This document shows positions 45,236 to 55,677 of a stretch of DNA of 64,000 nucleotides, piece by piece. Origin of the DNA: Pseudoips prasinana. Lineage: Eukaryota; Arthropoda; Insecta; Lepidoptera; Nolidae. The first letter of the stretch is position 1. Each line of letters begins with the position of its first letter. Location of the stretch: assembly GCA_951640165.1 (NCBI GenBank), contig OX621265.1:22519001-22583000 (forward strand). Direction: 5' to 3'. A program made the position numbers and the translations under genes. A model generated the notes under the pieces. The model had not been told where the DNA came from. It ran no database searches and worked only from the letters and a program-made list of their open reading frames with translations.

Positions 45236-45925
45236 AGAAACTCCTAATGCAAATCTAAGATAAAATCTTCCTAATAGTAAAATGCAATTGATTTTTAACA
45301 ATGATTTGAATTGTGTCTTTTTTAGATTCTTTTGTTTGACGCATTTTGATAGGTTTTGAGATATGTTTCGGTAGTTATTTGCATGTTTAATGATTCTTGA
45401 TGTTCTTTAAAATGTAGCCCATTTTTGCTAAAATATGTTGTCATCGACTTAATGTATATTGTTCTTGAAGAACTTATCAGTCAAGAACACTTTCTCACTT
45501 GCCACCTGTCAATGTCTTGCGTGAAAATGACCAGCAGGTACTAATCAACTATCAAGAGAGAGGACCTTTGTTACAGCGAGGTAAGGCGAAGCATTGATAA
45601 ACAAAATGTCAAAAACCAGCAGCGGACGCAGCGGCATAAGGCCTATAAACAGATTTATGTTTGCATATAGAATGATTTATTCTGAAAATTTGAGACTTAA
45701 TTAGGTCATCTTCAATGCTTTGCCTTAACCGGATGTATACTGAGAGATATATATATCAATCAAGTCACCATGTATTTGATTTGGCAGAGGTAGCCCTGGC
45801 GCGGCAGATGTGCGTCACGTATACTCAGCAGGCGGCTGGGCGCTCTTGTATGCATGCATCGTATCAGGTATTGCATTTTTATATTTGACACGACATGGTC
45901 TTTCAAGTGTATAAGTATATATCGA
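45236..45925. other. No gene recognised
   Basis: AT-rich interval with a short palindrome around GTTCTTGAAGAAC (about 45461). No coding region or TE identified. Confidence 0.4.
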
Positions 45926-45997
45926 CGGGGGAAAGCGGAAATGTCGTAACTTGCTATTAGCCCAAAATGCAAGTTTCGCCATTTCCGCTTTCTCCCG
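45926..45997. repeat. Inverted repeat, possible hairpin
   Basis: The left arm CGGGGGAAAGCGGAAATG and the right arm CATTTCCGCTTTCTCCCG pair with one mismatch. An inner TAACTTGC/GCAAGTT pair extends the stem. Possibly a TE terminus or a folded RNA; no further evidence. Confidence 0.55.
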
Positions 45998-46189
45998 TAC
46001 ATATGTATGTGTCTAAAAGTATTAAGGGCTCTTTTGTTTGTCTCGATAATAAAGAGGCATGTCCTGCGATCTAATAATTATAATCATTTATTTCAGAAAA
46101 TTATTCCATAGATATGTTAGTAGCAATAAAATTTATAGAACTATGTTAGTATACAGTTCAAATCAACATCCAGAAGAACAAAATAAAAA

Positions 46190-46640
46190 AATTAACTTAT
46201 CATTTTATTAGGCCAATTATTATTACTCTCTGCATCCACTCTCTGGATTGGACAGTCGTAACGATCAGCAATCATTTTTAAAATGCTGTTGGAGCGTAGT
46301 CGGTGAAGTGGTGCCGCAGTCCTTTTGCGCATTATAGCGTAAACATCATCCACCCTTGCGTTTGCAAACATAAGCGATGCACTGCAATATCGCGGCAACC
46401 CCACCAACATTGTAAAAGCATTATTATATTGTACTCGCGGGGCGTTGTAAGCTCGTTGCGTATATTGAACCCACTCCACTCGGTTGATCGAGTAAAAAGA
46501 TTGGCAGTATGCCTTGAATAGAGTTCTTTTGACTTGTACCGTAGATCGAGCAAACCTGCGCGCCAACATGTTGCTCCTTACCGCCAACGCCCTGCGCTCT
46601 GTCTCTATGTCTGCGTCATCTCTTAAATCATCAGTGACTA
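46190..46640 (-). pseudogene. LINE C-terminal fragment
   Basis: 131-codon minus-strand frame with NMLARRFARSTVQVKRTLFK, YTQRAYNAPRVQYNNAF and GLPRYCSASLMFANARVDD. I recognise this as the C-terminal region of a lepidopteran LINE pol. The RT is absent, so it is a truncated relic. Confidence 0.7.
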
Positions 46641-46824
46641 GATGAGCTATTTAGGGTATTGAACCTGTCTGCTATCTTGTGGGGTGTTCCTTCAAGTACA
46701 ACTGGAGGTATTTCTCTTAATTTTTGTTCGCTGGTGTCCTTTGGGTTTTGAGGGCACATGGCTGTCGCTCTAGCCGAAAGACATTAAATTATGAGTCGAT
46801 CCCGATAGGAAGTAAGGATGATGT

Positions 46825-46920
46825 CAGCCAAAAGATGCCCACTTAATGATCTCCACCAGAGCGAGCCTCACGACACCATCGGCCCACGTCGCGTGCTCAA
46901 GGCGCAGCAAATGCTAAGTA
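46825..46920 (-). repeat. Degenerate RTE-like 3' tail
   Basis: GATGATGTCAGCCAAAAGATG resembles the reverse complement of the RTE tail (CATCATATCAGCCGAAAGACG at the 3' end of the intact copy). Strongly diverged. Confidence 0.4.
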
Positions 46921-46950
46921 CTAATAATTTCCTGTATTTTGCCAATCCAG

Positions 46951-47066
46951 GCATCGCTGGGAACTGAGCAGTACCCGAGTACTAAAGTCATCTTGCTGGG
47001 TACGTCTGGCGTCATCATCTCTGACAGATACATCCTCTGCAATGGAGACGTGGGTATACATCCCGA
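46951..47066 (+). CDS. Serine protease homolog, exon 1 visible (His region)
   Basis: First of five + strand exons of a chymotrypsin-fold gene. The acceptor is CCAATCCAG and the donor GTGAGT; the exon ends in phase 2. It encodes GVIISDRYILCNGDV, which aligns with the family pattern GVIIS-RYVLTAAHC. The catalytic His becomes Asp and its partner Cys becomes Val, so this is a non-catalytic homolog. Such proteins act in insects as secreted co-factors or binding proteins, for example in clotting or melanisation cascades; the role here is unknown. Exons for signal peptide and propeptide must lie upstream and were not found. Confidence 0.75.
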
Positions 47067-47144
47067 GTGAGTACCTAATTAGTAACATTCTCTTATTATA
47101 AACTTTCTTTCATAAGTTCGTTGCTTGTTTTAAGACTCCTAGAA

Positions 47145-47275
47145 CGGCCGCTGGGGCGGAAAGGTTCTAGCGTGGTCATCTCCAACCGTAAGACACCGTG
47201 GGCAAAGTGGGTCATCTGGTAATATCCTCCTGGGATGCCTTTGACTAGCAATAAAAGTCTTTCAGCTGAGATGAA
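47145..47275 (+). repeat. RTE 3' tail fragment in intron 1
   Basis: CGGCCGCTGGGGCGGAAAGG matches the RTE 3' coding end, followed by CCTTTGACTAGCA and a decayed tail. 5'-truncated relic. Confidence 0.6.
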
Positions 47276-47413
47276 ATTAAAGAAATATGAAATCGGTTCA
47301 TAATTTTCCTGTACATTACCTATGAGTCAAATACAGAACAGTTTATGAATTCGGTTAAAATCAAGTTCGAATGCGTCTCGTTGTTTAAAGTCTCAATTGA
47401 TGAAACCCCGCAG

Positions 47414-47542
47414 TTTGAGGGTGGCAGTGCTCGGCGTGTCGAACCCGGCCGAGTCTGTGGCGCTGTGGCAGATCCACAAGGTGACCATGATCACGTACAG
47501 CCAGCCCGTCACCGACCTGGCGCTGCTGCTGACAAACACCCG
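47414..47542 (+). CDS. Serine protease homolog, exon 2 (Asp region)
   Basis: Acceptor CCCCGCAG; donor CG then GTAAGT. The start phase completes the split codon of exon 1 (GA+T). It encodes LRVAVLGVSN and PVTDLALLLTNTR; the Asp of TDLALL corresponds to catalytic Asp102, the only triad residue retained. GC content is clearly higher than in the flanking introns, as expected for a constrained exon. Confidence 0.8.
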
Positions 47543-47799
47543 GTAAGTAAAATAAAAATAATAAGAGATTTTGATTATTAGAATAAACTTTGTGTCGAAG
47601 TTGTGATTATCCCTGACACCAATGTAAGTAAACTAGATGACGACGATGCCGTACGTGCGTAGTGTACATAACAGCAAATCATAATGTAATAATACAATCT
47701 TGGCAAAGCTCGACAGGAGACGAATGAAGCAAGCCGCAAGTTTTACTCTTAGTCTCTATTACTGTAGGTAGTTAGTGGAAACTGCCAAGTTGCGGTAGG

Positions 47800-48080
47800 A
47801 TCACTGATCTCCGGCGCTGGGAACTGTGGGAGCTAATCCCACCGCGAGAGTGTACGGCACCCGGCTGGGTGCCGCCCCTGGGATCGCTGGCGTTTGGAGG
47901 AGGGGAGCTCCACTCGTTTTGTATAAGCGGTGCTGGGAAGAGGTATCCTGCTGTAGCTCAGTTTGCCTCAACACGCTTGTGGTGGGGAAGGGTGGGGTTG
48001 GCATTCATGCCCCCTCCCCTCCCCGGGTGAAAGTCTCACTTAGGCTGCAGTGTATAGCGGGGGTACAGGTGTGATCCAGT
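47800..48080 (+). repeat. R1-like 3' UTR fragment in intron 2
   Basis: Shares extended similarity with the 3' UTR of the R1-like element at 42390-42670 in opposite orientation (GGCGTTTGGAGGA, CCACTCGT, CCTGCTGTAGCTCAG). Degraded. Confidence 0.65.
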
Positions 48081-49112
48081 TTATTTCAGTACCCAAGTAC
48101 TGAATAATAGACAAAAATGGCACTCGGGGTGTGCCCACAGAAGGGAAAACTTGAACAATTACGTGGTGTGACTTGAACAGTGTCGCGAGGTCAATGGCTT
48201 TCCTTCCTTGTTCCTATGTCCGTACATAAACAATGTGTGTATGTAAAAATTTATACTGTTTTTTCCCATCTCTAAAATTCCCAAAACACCTAAAAGCGTT
48301 ATAAATAAAAAAAAAAGTGGTTTAAGTCACAATCTCTTAAAATTTTCTTGAAGTTTGCAGATTTTTGCCGATCGCCTACCAAATGAATAATATAAAAATA
48401 TTCGAATCGATCCGAAACGAGCAATCTTAATAAAAACAGAAATGTTTTTTTTATTGTCGCGCTACCTGACCCATATTTTGTTGGTAGGAAATTACTTAAG
48501 GCCACATTAGTACTTTTAACACAACACATTACACATGAACACAATATCAAACAAAATTTTATTAAAGAACTGCCTTCTCTTTGTAAATTTTGCAATCTTC
48601 ATTCATTTGAAACCAAAGAGATCCTACAAAAATTGTAATGTCAAAATGTCGAACTACTGTTTACCATAAAAATTGTATGTTTATGTGTGTGCAATTTTAT
48701 TGTTTATTATTATTATTATTACTTGTGTCATAACCTCTTTTATTATATACTTATAATAAAATTATGCTATGTATCGGCAAATGTTATGTACACCATCAGT
48801 GTCATGTGTATCAGAATTATACTGGTAATAATGTTGCAATAATTGTTATAATACATATCATGTGGTTGTACTAATAAATAAATAAATAACCTCTTATACC
48901 TAATATAAATATTGTATGCCCAAAACGGGCTGATTGATGTGTCTACCATGAAACATGTAACAACTGTATTACTCAAACAGAACAATAAAGACTAATACGA
49001 GAAATCGGAATCACGTCGTACCTTCCACCTAATAACTTGATCCATGACAGTTTCTGTTTGCATAATATCATTGCTATATTGTTACTAACCTAAACGCCGT
49101 TGTATGTTTCAG
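48081..49112. other. Intron 2 remainder, no gene recognised
   Basis: AT-rich. Contains simple runs of TAAA near 48880 and TTATTATTATT near 48710. No convincing ORF or TE. Confidence 0.4.
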
Positions 49113-49233
49113 TATCCAGTTCACCGACCGAGTGCAGCCGGCCTGCCTCCACCTCGGGGAGCTGGAACACGAAGAAGCTGTGCTGACCACCTGGATCGGA
49201 AGTGACCATCAGCGCGGTGCTGCTATCCGCACT
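49113..49233 (+). CDS. Serine protease homolog, exon 3
   Basis: Acceptor GTTTCAG; ends ...CGCACT before GTACGA, phase 0. It encodes IQFTDRVQPACLHLGE, the conserved strand with a Cys that pairs with the catalytic-domain C-terminal half in the family, then TTWIGSDHQRG where active enzymes have a VTGWG-like motif. The donor context is followed within about 10 bp by a Helitron-like insertion. Confidence 0.8.
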
Positions 49234-49239
49234 GTACGA

Positions 49240-49495
49240 TTATCTATTATGTATATAAAAATCAATGCCCCTTTCCGTTGTAATGTTATAACTCAACAAC
49301 GCCTTTACCAATTTGGCAAATTTTAGTCTTGAATTATTCGTGGAAGTCCAGGGAAGGTAATTTTTTTTTAAAAGGGGTTTTTACGTAGAGAAAATTAAAA
49401 AAAAAAAGTAAAATCAACATCTTTCTATATTCCCATATACAAACAATTTGTACTAATACTTAAAAGCGTAGCGAAGCACGTACCGGGCCGCTAGT
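49240..49495 (+). mobile_element. Helitron-like non-autonomous element in intron 3
   Basis: Ends GCGAAGCACGTACCGGGCCGCTAGT, of which CGGGCCGCTAGT followed by T matches 3' ends of lepidopteran Helitron-type elements (CTAGT terminus). Its 5' side reads TCTATTATGTATATAAA, comparable to TC-starting 5' ends. Boundaries are approximate; no Rep/helicase is encoded. Confidence 0.45.
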
Positions 49496-49829
49496 TATTC
49501 ATATTTACGTCATATTTACGATTTCTCCAGCGGTAGCGTGTTCACAGAATTGTGAGCGTGTTATTGGAATTTTTTATCGAATCAGGCGTAAGAAGATCCA
49601 TAACATTCAAAAATAAAGATGACATGTAGTGTTAATTGCGCTAATTATCGGTTTAATCAAGCCGGGATGCAATATGCGCCCTCGCAAACGATACGGTACC
49701 GGATATCGTACCAGCGCATGTAACTAGCATGATTACATTGTCCTTCACGCATGTGCATATTTATACACCTTCCTGGCAACAAGCCCGCCTAGTTGCGTAG
49801 TGGTGGCTGCGTGTACACGTCGGAGAGCA

Positions 49830-50100
49830 GACAAGAGGTCGGGCCTGTTCTGCTCTCGTGCGCTCAGATGGAATAGCCGACCCAAAGGTGTATGGAACAC
49901 TCCTGGTGAACCTTGTCGCACAGCTAGGACTTCTTCTTAGGACTCTTTCCCATACTTCCAGCCGCTATGATGGTTCCTTTACTGTACGCGCAGTACGCCT
50001 TTGGAATTCTTCACCACATTCCATCCGTGATAGCTCGTCATTGAGTATTTTTAAGAGCAGAGCACTTTTTATCTCTGTAACTTACGTATATATAAGGTAT
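49830..50100 (+). pseudogene. CR1/Jockey-like LINE C-terminus in intron 3
   Basis: A short frame encodes SSRYDGSFTVRAVRLWNS and SIRDSSSLSIFKSR, the final motif of many insect LINE pol proteins. Severely 5'-truncated. Confidence 0.6.
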
Positions 50101-50448
50101 GTAGGTTTATGTAGTTTATTAAATGGATATATATTTTTATAAGGTATCGTATGTAATTATTAGCGTGTATTTTATCAATATTTTTACCCGACAAGATACG
50201 TAATTATAATATTTTGTTGTACACTGCCTATACCCATAATTTTAAAAATCTCACATTCCTGATGGTTTGCTGGAAGAAAATTCAATAATGTGTGCATGTT
50301 TCTGTGTGCAATAAAGAATAAGAACCCGTGTTTACGCACGCATTCCTGTCTATAATATGTGCTGCGTAGTTTCCTCGTCTCCGGTAAGATTAAGTAGCTA
50401 CTCACTTGGGCAATGTGCTTCTTAACACCTTATTCTTGGCCGTTGCAG

Positions 50449-50559
50449 CTTACGATGCAGAAATATCCAAAGGAGGCGTGTGACACGAGTGCCAGATATT
50501 ACAACCACGTGACACATGCGTGCTACGGCCACACGATGAATCTTGCCGAGTCTTGTAAT
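50449..50559 (+). CDS. Serine protease homolog, exon 4
   Basis: Acceptor CGTTGCAG, donor GTAAGT, phase 0 on both sides, 37 codons. Contains four Cys-region residues (KEACDTSARYYN, HACYGHTM, AESCN) corresponding to the loop before the active-site Ser in the family. Confidence 0.75.
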
Positions 50560-50665
50560 GTAAGTATCAGCTCAGGAAAGAGGGTGAGTGTTGATCCTCG
50601 CCTTGCCTCTGTCCTTGACCTGTGGCTCCGTGCTAGTAGGCAGCGATCACAGCCCAACAAACACA

Positions 50666-50912
50666 CTGGGGGGCTACCGGCTAAGTCGCCGAACATCGTT
50701 TTCGTGCATGGCGTTCAAATAAATGGAAGCTTAATATTACTAAATCATTCGTTCAATCGGCTTCAACGTTGACAATCGATTCCGGACTATTTATGACGTC
50801 ACATGTGCTCATGGAAGCCGATTTAACGATTGATTAAGTCATTTTTAACCTTTATACATTTGAATGCCGATCACGAAAACAATGTTCGGCGACTTAGCCG
50901 GTTGCCCCCCAG
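50666..50912. mobile_element. MITE with ~55-bp terminal inverted repeats, intron 4
   Basis: 247-bp element. The left end CTGGGGGGCTACCGGCTAAG and the right end (reverse complement) CTGGGGGGCAACCGGCTAAG begin long matching arms that include GTCGCCGAACAT. There is no ORF. No clear target duplication was found, so the outermost bases are uncertain. Confidence 0.75.
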
Positions 50913-50939
50913 ATTTGTCAATTGACGCCAGCAGCACCA

Positions 50940-51069
50940 TGACGCGTTACCCGCACACACAGGGTGTCCCCGAACGTGTCGCCTACACTTGATGGAAACT
51001 AACAATCAGTAAGGTTACACGTGTAGGCGACACGTTCGGGGACACCCTGTGTGTGCGGGTAACGCGTCA
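50940..51069. repeat. Perfect 49-bp inverted repeat with 32-nt loop
   Basis: The arms at 50940-50988 and 51021-51069 are perfectly complementary (starting TGACGCGTTACCCGCACACA). The loop is 50989-51020. It begins 28 bp after the MITE. Transcribed with the intron it would form a long uninterrupted RNA stem. Confidence 0.9.
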
Positions 51070-51309
51070 ATGTGTCGGTACAATCATATGTGACAACGGA
51101 CTAGCTTATTCGTTAAAACATATATTTTAAATATTATATTATGCTAGTTGTATATTACTGTTCCGGCGACGTCGATCGCGGTGTTTATGAAAAATAAACG
51201 TAGTCATTTAGATAAGGGTAAGAAAGCTAAAACAGGGTAATGGAAGCCACAGACTTGTAAAGAAATAGCGAATTAAGAACTTCTAACTTTATTCAATGAG
51301 GCACTTAAG

Positions 51310-51545
51310 AACTGGCAGTGGGCAGGGCACATAGCTCGTAGAGCCGACGGCCGCTGGGGCAGAAAGGTTCTCGAGTGGCGACCACGAACCGGAAGACGCA
51401 GCGCGGGCAGGCCCCCTACAAGATGGACCGATGATCTTGTGCGGGTCGCTGGATGCGGATAGCGCAAGACCGGCTATTGTGGAGATCTTTGGGGGAGGCC
51501 TTTATCCAGCAGTGGACGTCTTTCGGTTGATATGATGATGATGAT
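51310..51545 (+). mobile_element. 5'-truncated RTE 3' end, intron 4
   Basis: Starts TGGCAGTGGGCAGGGCACAT and runs to the ATGATGATGATG tail. It is close to the intact RTE 3' end, so younger than the other scraps. About 235 bp; no ORF. Confidence 0.85.
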
Positions 51546-52062
51546 GAACTTTATTCAATGAGGCACTTATGTTAATGCTCTTGTATATACTACTACGTTA
51601 ACGGTGGAATCACCCGGAGCATGTACACAAAGTTCGGGGGATTCCTGAGACCTACTTATTCTCATCCTATTGGCATTTCGGCATCGAATTTCTGGAAGAC
51701 ATTTTCAAGGAAAATAACAAACAAATAAATCAAATTTAAAGTATGTGTAAATTGTGCCTGTGTTTTTTGTGGGAAATAAATTATTATTATTATTAAATTA
51801 ATTCATCAAGTGTTAGGTGAAAACACAACAAATAAGAAAACACCGAAAAATATAAATTTACGAATTTTAAATAACGAACAGTCAGACGGACATGCTCGAA
51901 TGAATATAAATCGTCTGTGCGTGTCGCGGTACAATCGTATCGACGGCACAAACTTTCAAATAAATGGCACTAGATTAAAACCAACCTGAACATAAATTAA
52001 TTTTCTGAAGCAAAAACAACTGCAACTAAACATGGGTCATGTCACGTTACGTATAGTAGGAT
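51546..52062. other. Intron 4 segment, no gene recognised
   Basis: AT-rich, with a TTATTATTATT run near 51780. Nothing coding seen. Confidence 0.4.
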
Positions 52063-52390
52063 TCAAATCATTTTATTTATTTCCACTTTATTGCTCGCTT
52101 TGATATTATTAATCATCTCATCCCTGAGCAAAATTCCCAAACATTTGTTTAAGATAACTCCATCTCTGGAATTATTAGGAACTAATAAGAGTATATCATA
52201 ACGCCAAACAATGCGCCCGAGTCGTTACTAGTAGAACTTCGGTTTGTTTGTTGGAGTGGCATTCATTTTATTTATTTCCACTTTATTGCTCGCTTTGATT
52301 TTATAATCTATCTTTTATTCATGAGTAGGAACTCTCAAACATTTGTATAAAATAACTCCATCTCTGGAATCATTAGTCGTTAGTATTTTA
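52063..52390 (+). repeat. Tandem duplication, period about 195 bp
   Basis: TTCCACTTTATTGCTCGCTT occurs at 52081 and 52276, each followed by similar AACTCCATCTCTGGAAT blocks. The copies differ at many positions, so the duplication is old. Confidence 0.75.
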
Positions 52391-52870
52391 ATTTATGAAA
52401 TAGTCTTGAAGAAAATTAATAGATGCCGCTAGTCCTGCCGACAAACTGTTGTGCAGTTTGGTGGATTTATAAATCAAAGAAACAATTTTATTCCAATAAA
52501 ACCTCGATTTATTTATTTATTTATATTTATTTAGTAAAAGTGACGAATGAATTATGATTCCTCGTAGAACTTCAGTTACGGTTTTAATAAATTTTAAGAA
52601 GCTGATATCTGTTTATATGTAGTGCTATGCTATGTTAGCGCAATGTCGAATGAATATTTTAATATTTAGTTTGTATGAAAGTGAAATTATTTTCTACGAG
52701 CTGCTATCTTTTAGTAAATGATTAAAACTACAAAGAAGGTATTATCAGAAGACGTGTGCCGTAAACAAATTAACTTAAATCAATCGTTTTGGTACTTTAT
52801 TATAAAAAATATGTAGAATCTGATGATAAATCAATTGTAAAATGACCACAGACGCTCTTATTATAGCTAT
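52391..52870. other. Intron 4 segment, no gene recognised
   Basis: AT-rich with a TTTATTTATTTA run near 52508. No coding signal. Confidence 0.4.
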
Positions 52871-52880
52871 ATTACACAAT

Positions 52881-53255
52881 GATGATGATGTCTTCCCGGC
52901 CGAATTTCGGCCACGGCGGCTATTCTCAATGGAGATAAGCCAATTGCGCAGGACATATTATAGTGCACAAGTGTGTGCGCAAACACAGGGGCACTTTCTA
53001 TTCCATCACTCTCATGATCCGATGGGACGACTAGCGACACGACCGGAAAGAGATCAGGCACAGGACCGACGGCTTTACGTGCTCTCCGAGGCACGGGGGT
53101 GTAATACCACCAACTTCCAGACTTCGGGCTGATACTGAGAAATTTCTTTTTACGGAAAAATCCCAAAATCACTTTTTGGCCCGACCCGGGATTTGAACCC
53201 AGGACCTCATTTTCTGCGGTTGAACACGCTACCGCTAGACCAACGAGGCAGTCGC
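52881..53255 (-). mobile_element. Complete tRNA-headed SINE with 10-bp TSD
   Basis: 375-bp SINE in reverse orientation with perfect duplication ATTACACAAT (52871-52880 and 53256-53265). The tRNA-like head (about 53179-53254) has A box TGGTCTAGCGGTAG and B box GGTTCAAATCC. The 3' tail is a CATCATC repeat like RTE tails, implying mobilisation by an RTE partner. Young by its exact TSD. Confidence 0.9.
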
Positions 53256-53265
53256 ATTACACAAT

Positions 53266-53556
53266 AGTGTACTTTTAAAGATCAATAGCATTCATTTGGC
53301 AAAGTTAAATAATAAAATTTCTCCAATAGTGTCTAAATTATACAAAGTAGTTAACTGAAGTCTAATTACTAAGTTTTCACCATAAATTTTAAATCAAATG
53401 ATGAAATTTATAATCGTGAATTTTTGTTACACCTTAACATTTCCAATTTTATTTTTAGACGTTTTTGGTTATACGTTGTAATTTAGGGTCGGTTACGTGT
53501 GTTAAACTACCTACACTGTTCAATAAAATAAAAGGTTAGTGCAATGTCGAGCAGCC
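53266..53556. other. Intron 4 segment, no gene recognised
   Basis: AT-rich, no coding signal. Confidence 0.4.
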
Positions 53557-53600
53557 TATATAAAGGATTTATGGGAAGCTTCGAGAAGGCTTTTCTTGTG
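53557..53600 (+). promoter_or_regulatory. Possible promoter: TATA box and heat-shock-element-like motif
   Basis: TATATAAAGG (about 53557-53566) is followed by GGAAGCTTCGAGAAGGC, three alternating GAA/TTC units at 5-bp spacing (GAA, TTC, GAA), which is the pattern bound by heat-shock factor. The element lies downstream of the TATA box rather than upstream, so this may be a cryptic or TE promoter. It sits about 130 bp before the palindromic minisatellite. Confidence 0.4.
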
Positions 53601-53699
53601 GTTACTCGCGAAGAGCGGAGTCTCTCGACCAGTTCTTGTTTATCGTTGAAGAATAGTTTTGGTGTATCAGTGAACGTGGAAGAAGTTTTTATTCAACAG

Positions 53700-54320
53700 T
53701 GAAGAGAGTTTGAGTTAAAATAATAATTTTAACTCAAAGACTCGACCGACAATGAAGAGAGTACGGGCTCTCATAGTTAGGCTGTCTTTCTGTTGGTCGA
53801 GTCTTTGAGTTAAAATAATTATTTTAACTCAAAGACTCGACCGACAATGAAGACAGTACGGGCTCTCATAGTTAGGCTGTCTTTCTGTTGGTCGAGTCTT
53901 TGAGTTAAAATAATTATTTTAACTCAAAGACTCGACCGACAATGAAGACAGTACGGGCTCTCATAGTTAGGCTGTCTTTCTGTTGGTCGAGTCTTTGAGT
54001 TAAAATAATTATTTTAACTCAAAGACTCGACCGACAATGAAGACAGTACGGGCTCTCATAGTTAGGCTGTCTTTCTGTTGGTCGAGTCTTTGAGTTAAAA
54101 TAATTATTTTAACTCAAAGACTCGACCGACAATGAAGACAGTACGGGCTCTCATAGTTAGGCTGTCTTTCTGTTGGTCGAGTCTTTGAGTTAAAATAATA
54201 ATTTTAACTCAAAGACTCGACCGACAATGAAGAAAGTACGGGCTCTCATAGTTAGGCTGTCTTTCTGTCGGTCGAGTCTTTGAGTTAAAATAATTATTTT
54301 AACTCAAAGACTCGAGCGAC
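53700..54320. repeat. 95-bp palindromic minisatellite
   Basis: Six complete 95-bp units start with AACTCAAAGACTCGACCGAC at 53731, 53826, 53921, 54016, 54111 and 54206, with a partial seventh at 54301. Each unit is itself inverted: GACTCGACCGACAATGAAGACAG pairs imperfectly with CTGTCTTTCTGTTGGTCGAGTC around a ~20-nt loop. Consecutive units are joined by a second palindrome, TTGAGTTAAAAT/ATTTTAACTCAA. Units differ by only a few bases. Confidence 0.95.
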
Positions 54321-55677
54321 AATTTTATTAACTAGTAACATAACAAGACAGATAGTGACAGGAGTGTATAAAATATAATTATTTTAATATAAGATTTTAT
54401 AATATGCCAGTGCTTTGATTAATAATTAGAAAGTAGGTTTCAACACCTCTAAATTACTTTGATTAACTAGATGTCATAAAAAAAAACAATGTAAAAAAGG
54501 ATATTCAAAAAATCGAAAACAAAAAGCAAAAGAAGACGAAAATAGCAAGCCACGAGTTTCTTTGTGGTTTTCTTCTCCGAGTCGTCCTCCTAGGTAGCTA
54601 GAGAAAGCCGCAGGTTCGCTAGGGTAGGTTGCCCCCTTAACACGTGATCGGTAATCCCGTGCAAGTGATCTGACCCCCATTTCTAATTCCATCTTTATAC
54701 TTCAGCGGCCGCCTGAGCTGTGGCCCGAAACCAATAAGGGTGCCCTCAGGTATTATTCGCTTAAATTAAGCTACTGGTTGAGAGCCTTTTGCGCTAGCTA
54801 GATATAAAAATATATGTGACGAAACAGATCGCACGGACGGACTAATTCATAATATTTTGTTGTTTTAATTACTGTTTTTAAACTGTGTTTATGTATTGCA
54901 TTGTGAGCTTGACAAGTACAAGTGTATGTAAATACCCAAGTGCTGAATAAATTTCATTATATCAATAAGTACGTAAGTACGTTCTTAAAACAGTGAAGGA
55001 AAACATCGAGAGGAAACCCTGAACCTACCGCTCTCATCGTGACCGCCGATCGGGTTGCAGCAGCAAGTTATGTTCATGCAGCACTTGGTCTAGTGCTAAC
55101 CAAATAGCCTGAATTGGGAAGTTTGGGGGTTACACGCCCGTGCTTCGAAGATCACGTCAAGTGGTCGGTCCTGCGCCTGACCTGTTCATAGCTTTGCCAT
55201 TCCTGTGCCTATGCTTTTGCACAGGCCCGCGCAACGACCCGTGTCCAGCGTGATTGGCTCGTCTCCGTAGACATTTATCATAAACATAATATTTATTTTT
55301 GTAAACATGTGTATAAGTTCCAATAGATGATAATTAATAGAATATACTTGTTCGCTATGTTTTGCCAATAGAAGGCGAACAAAATAATTTAAGCTTAAAC
55401 TAAATACTATATAATAGAAAATGTCAAATATCTTAAACTAACGAAATAATTGATAATTGTCAATTATAATACCTTAATTTAAACAGTCCATACAAATAGA
55501 ACGTGGACAATAGTGCAGGTTTCAATTCCAACTTATCCAGTAATGGTCTAATCATTAAGTCAGTACCTTCTGCTTATCATTAATAAGCTCAGTAATCGAG
55601 TAATAACATTTGTTTATAAGGATGAGCATCAACATTGGCTGACCACTGCTATTATTAACTTGTTTTTTTGCCTGCAG
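54321..55677. other. Intron 4 end, no gene recognised
   Basis: AT-rich interval with a GC-richer patch at 55020-55260 that resembles dispersed lepidopteran repeat sequence. No convincing exon or TE boundary found. Confidence 0.4.

Noticed and set aside
45461..45475. Short palindrome GTTCTTGAAGAAC as an ecdysone-type or transcription factor site
   Set aside because: Too short and isolated to support; palindromes of this size are expected by chance in this length of DNA.
48299..48595. 98-codon minus-strand frame in intron 2
   Set aside because: No recognisable domain, and a low-complexity Phe/Leu-rich composition typical of chance frames in AT-rich DNA.
53179..53254. tRNA gene
   Set aside because: A- and B-box motifs are present, but the sequence continues into a SINE body with a repeat tail and a 10-bp target duplication, so it is a SINE head.
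53700..54320. Regular repeats that might be called a CRISPR array
   Set aside because: The units are contiguous 95-bp tandem copies with no unique spacers, in an insect intron, with no cas genes.
54474..54692. 72-codon minus-strand frame
   Set aside because: No motif, homology pattern or splice context that I can support.
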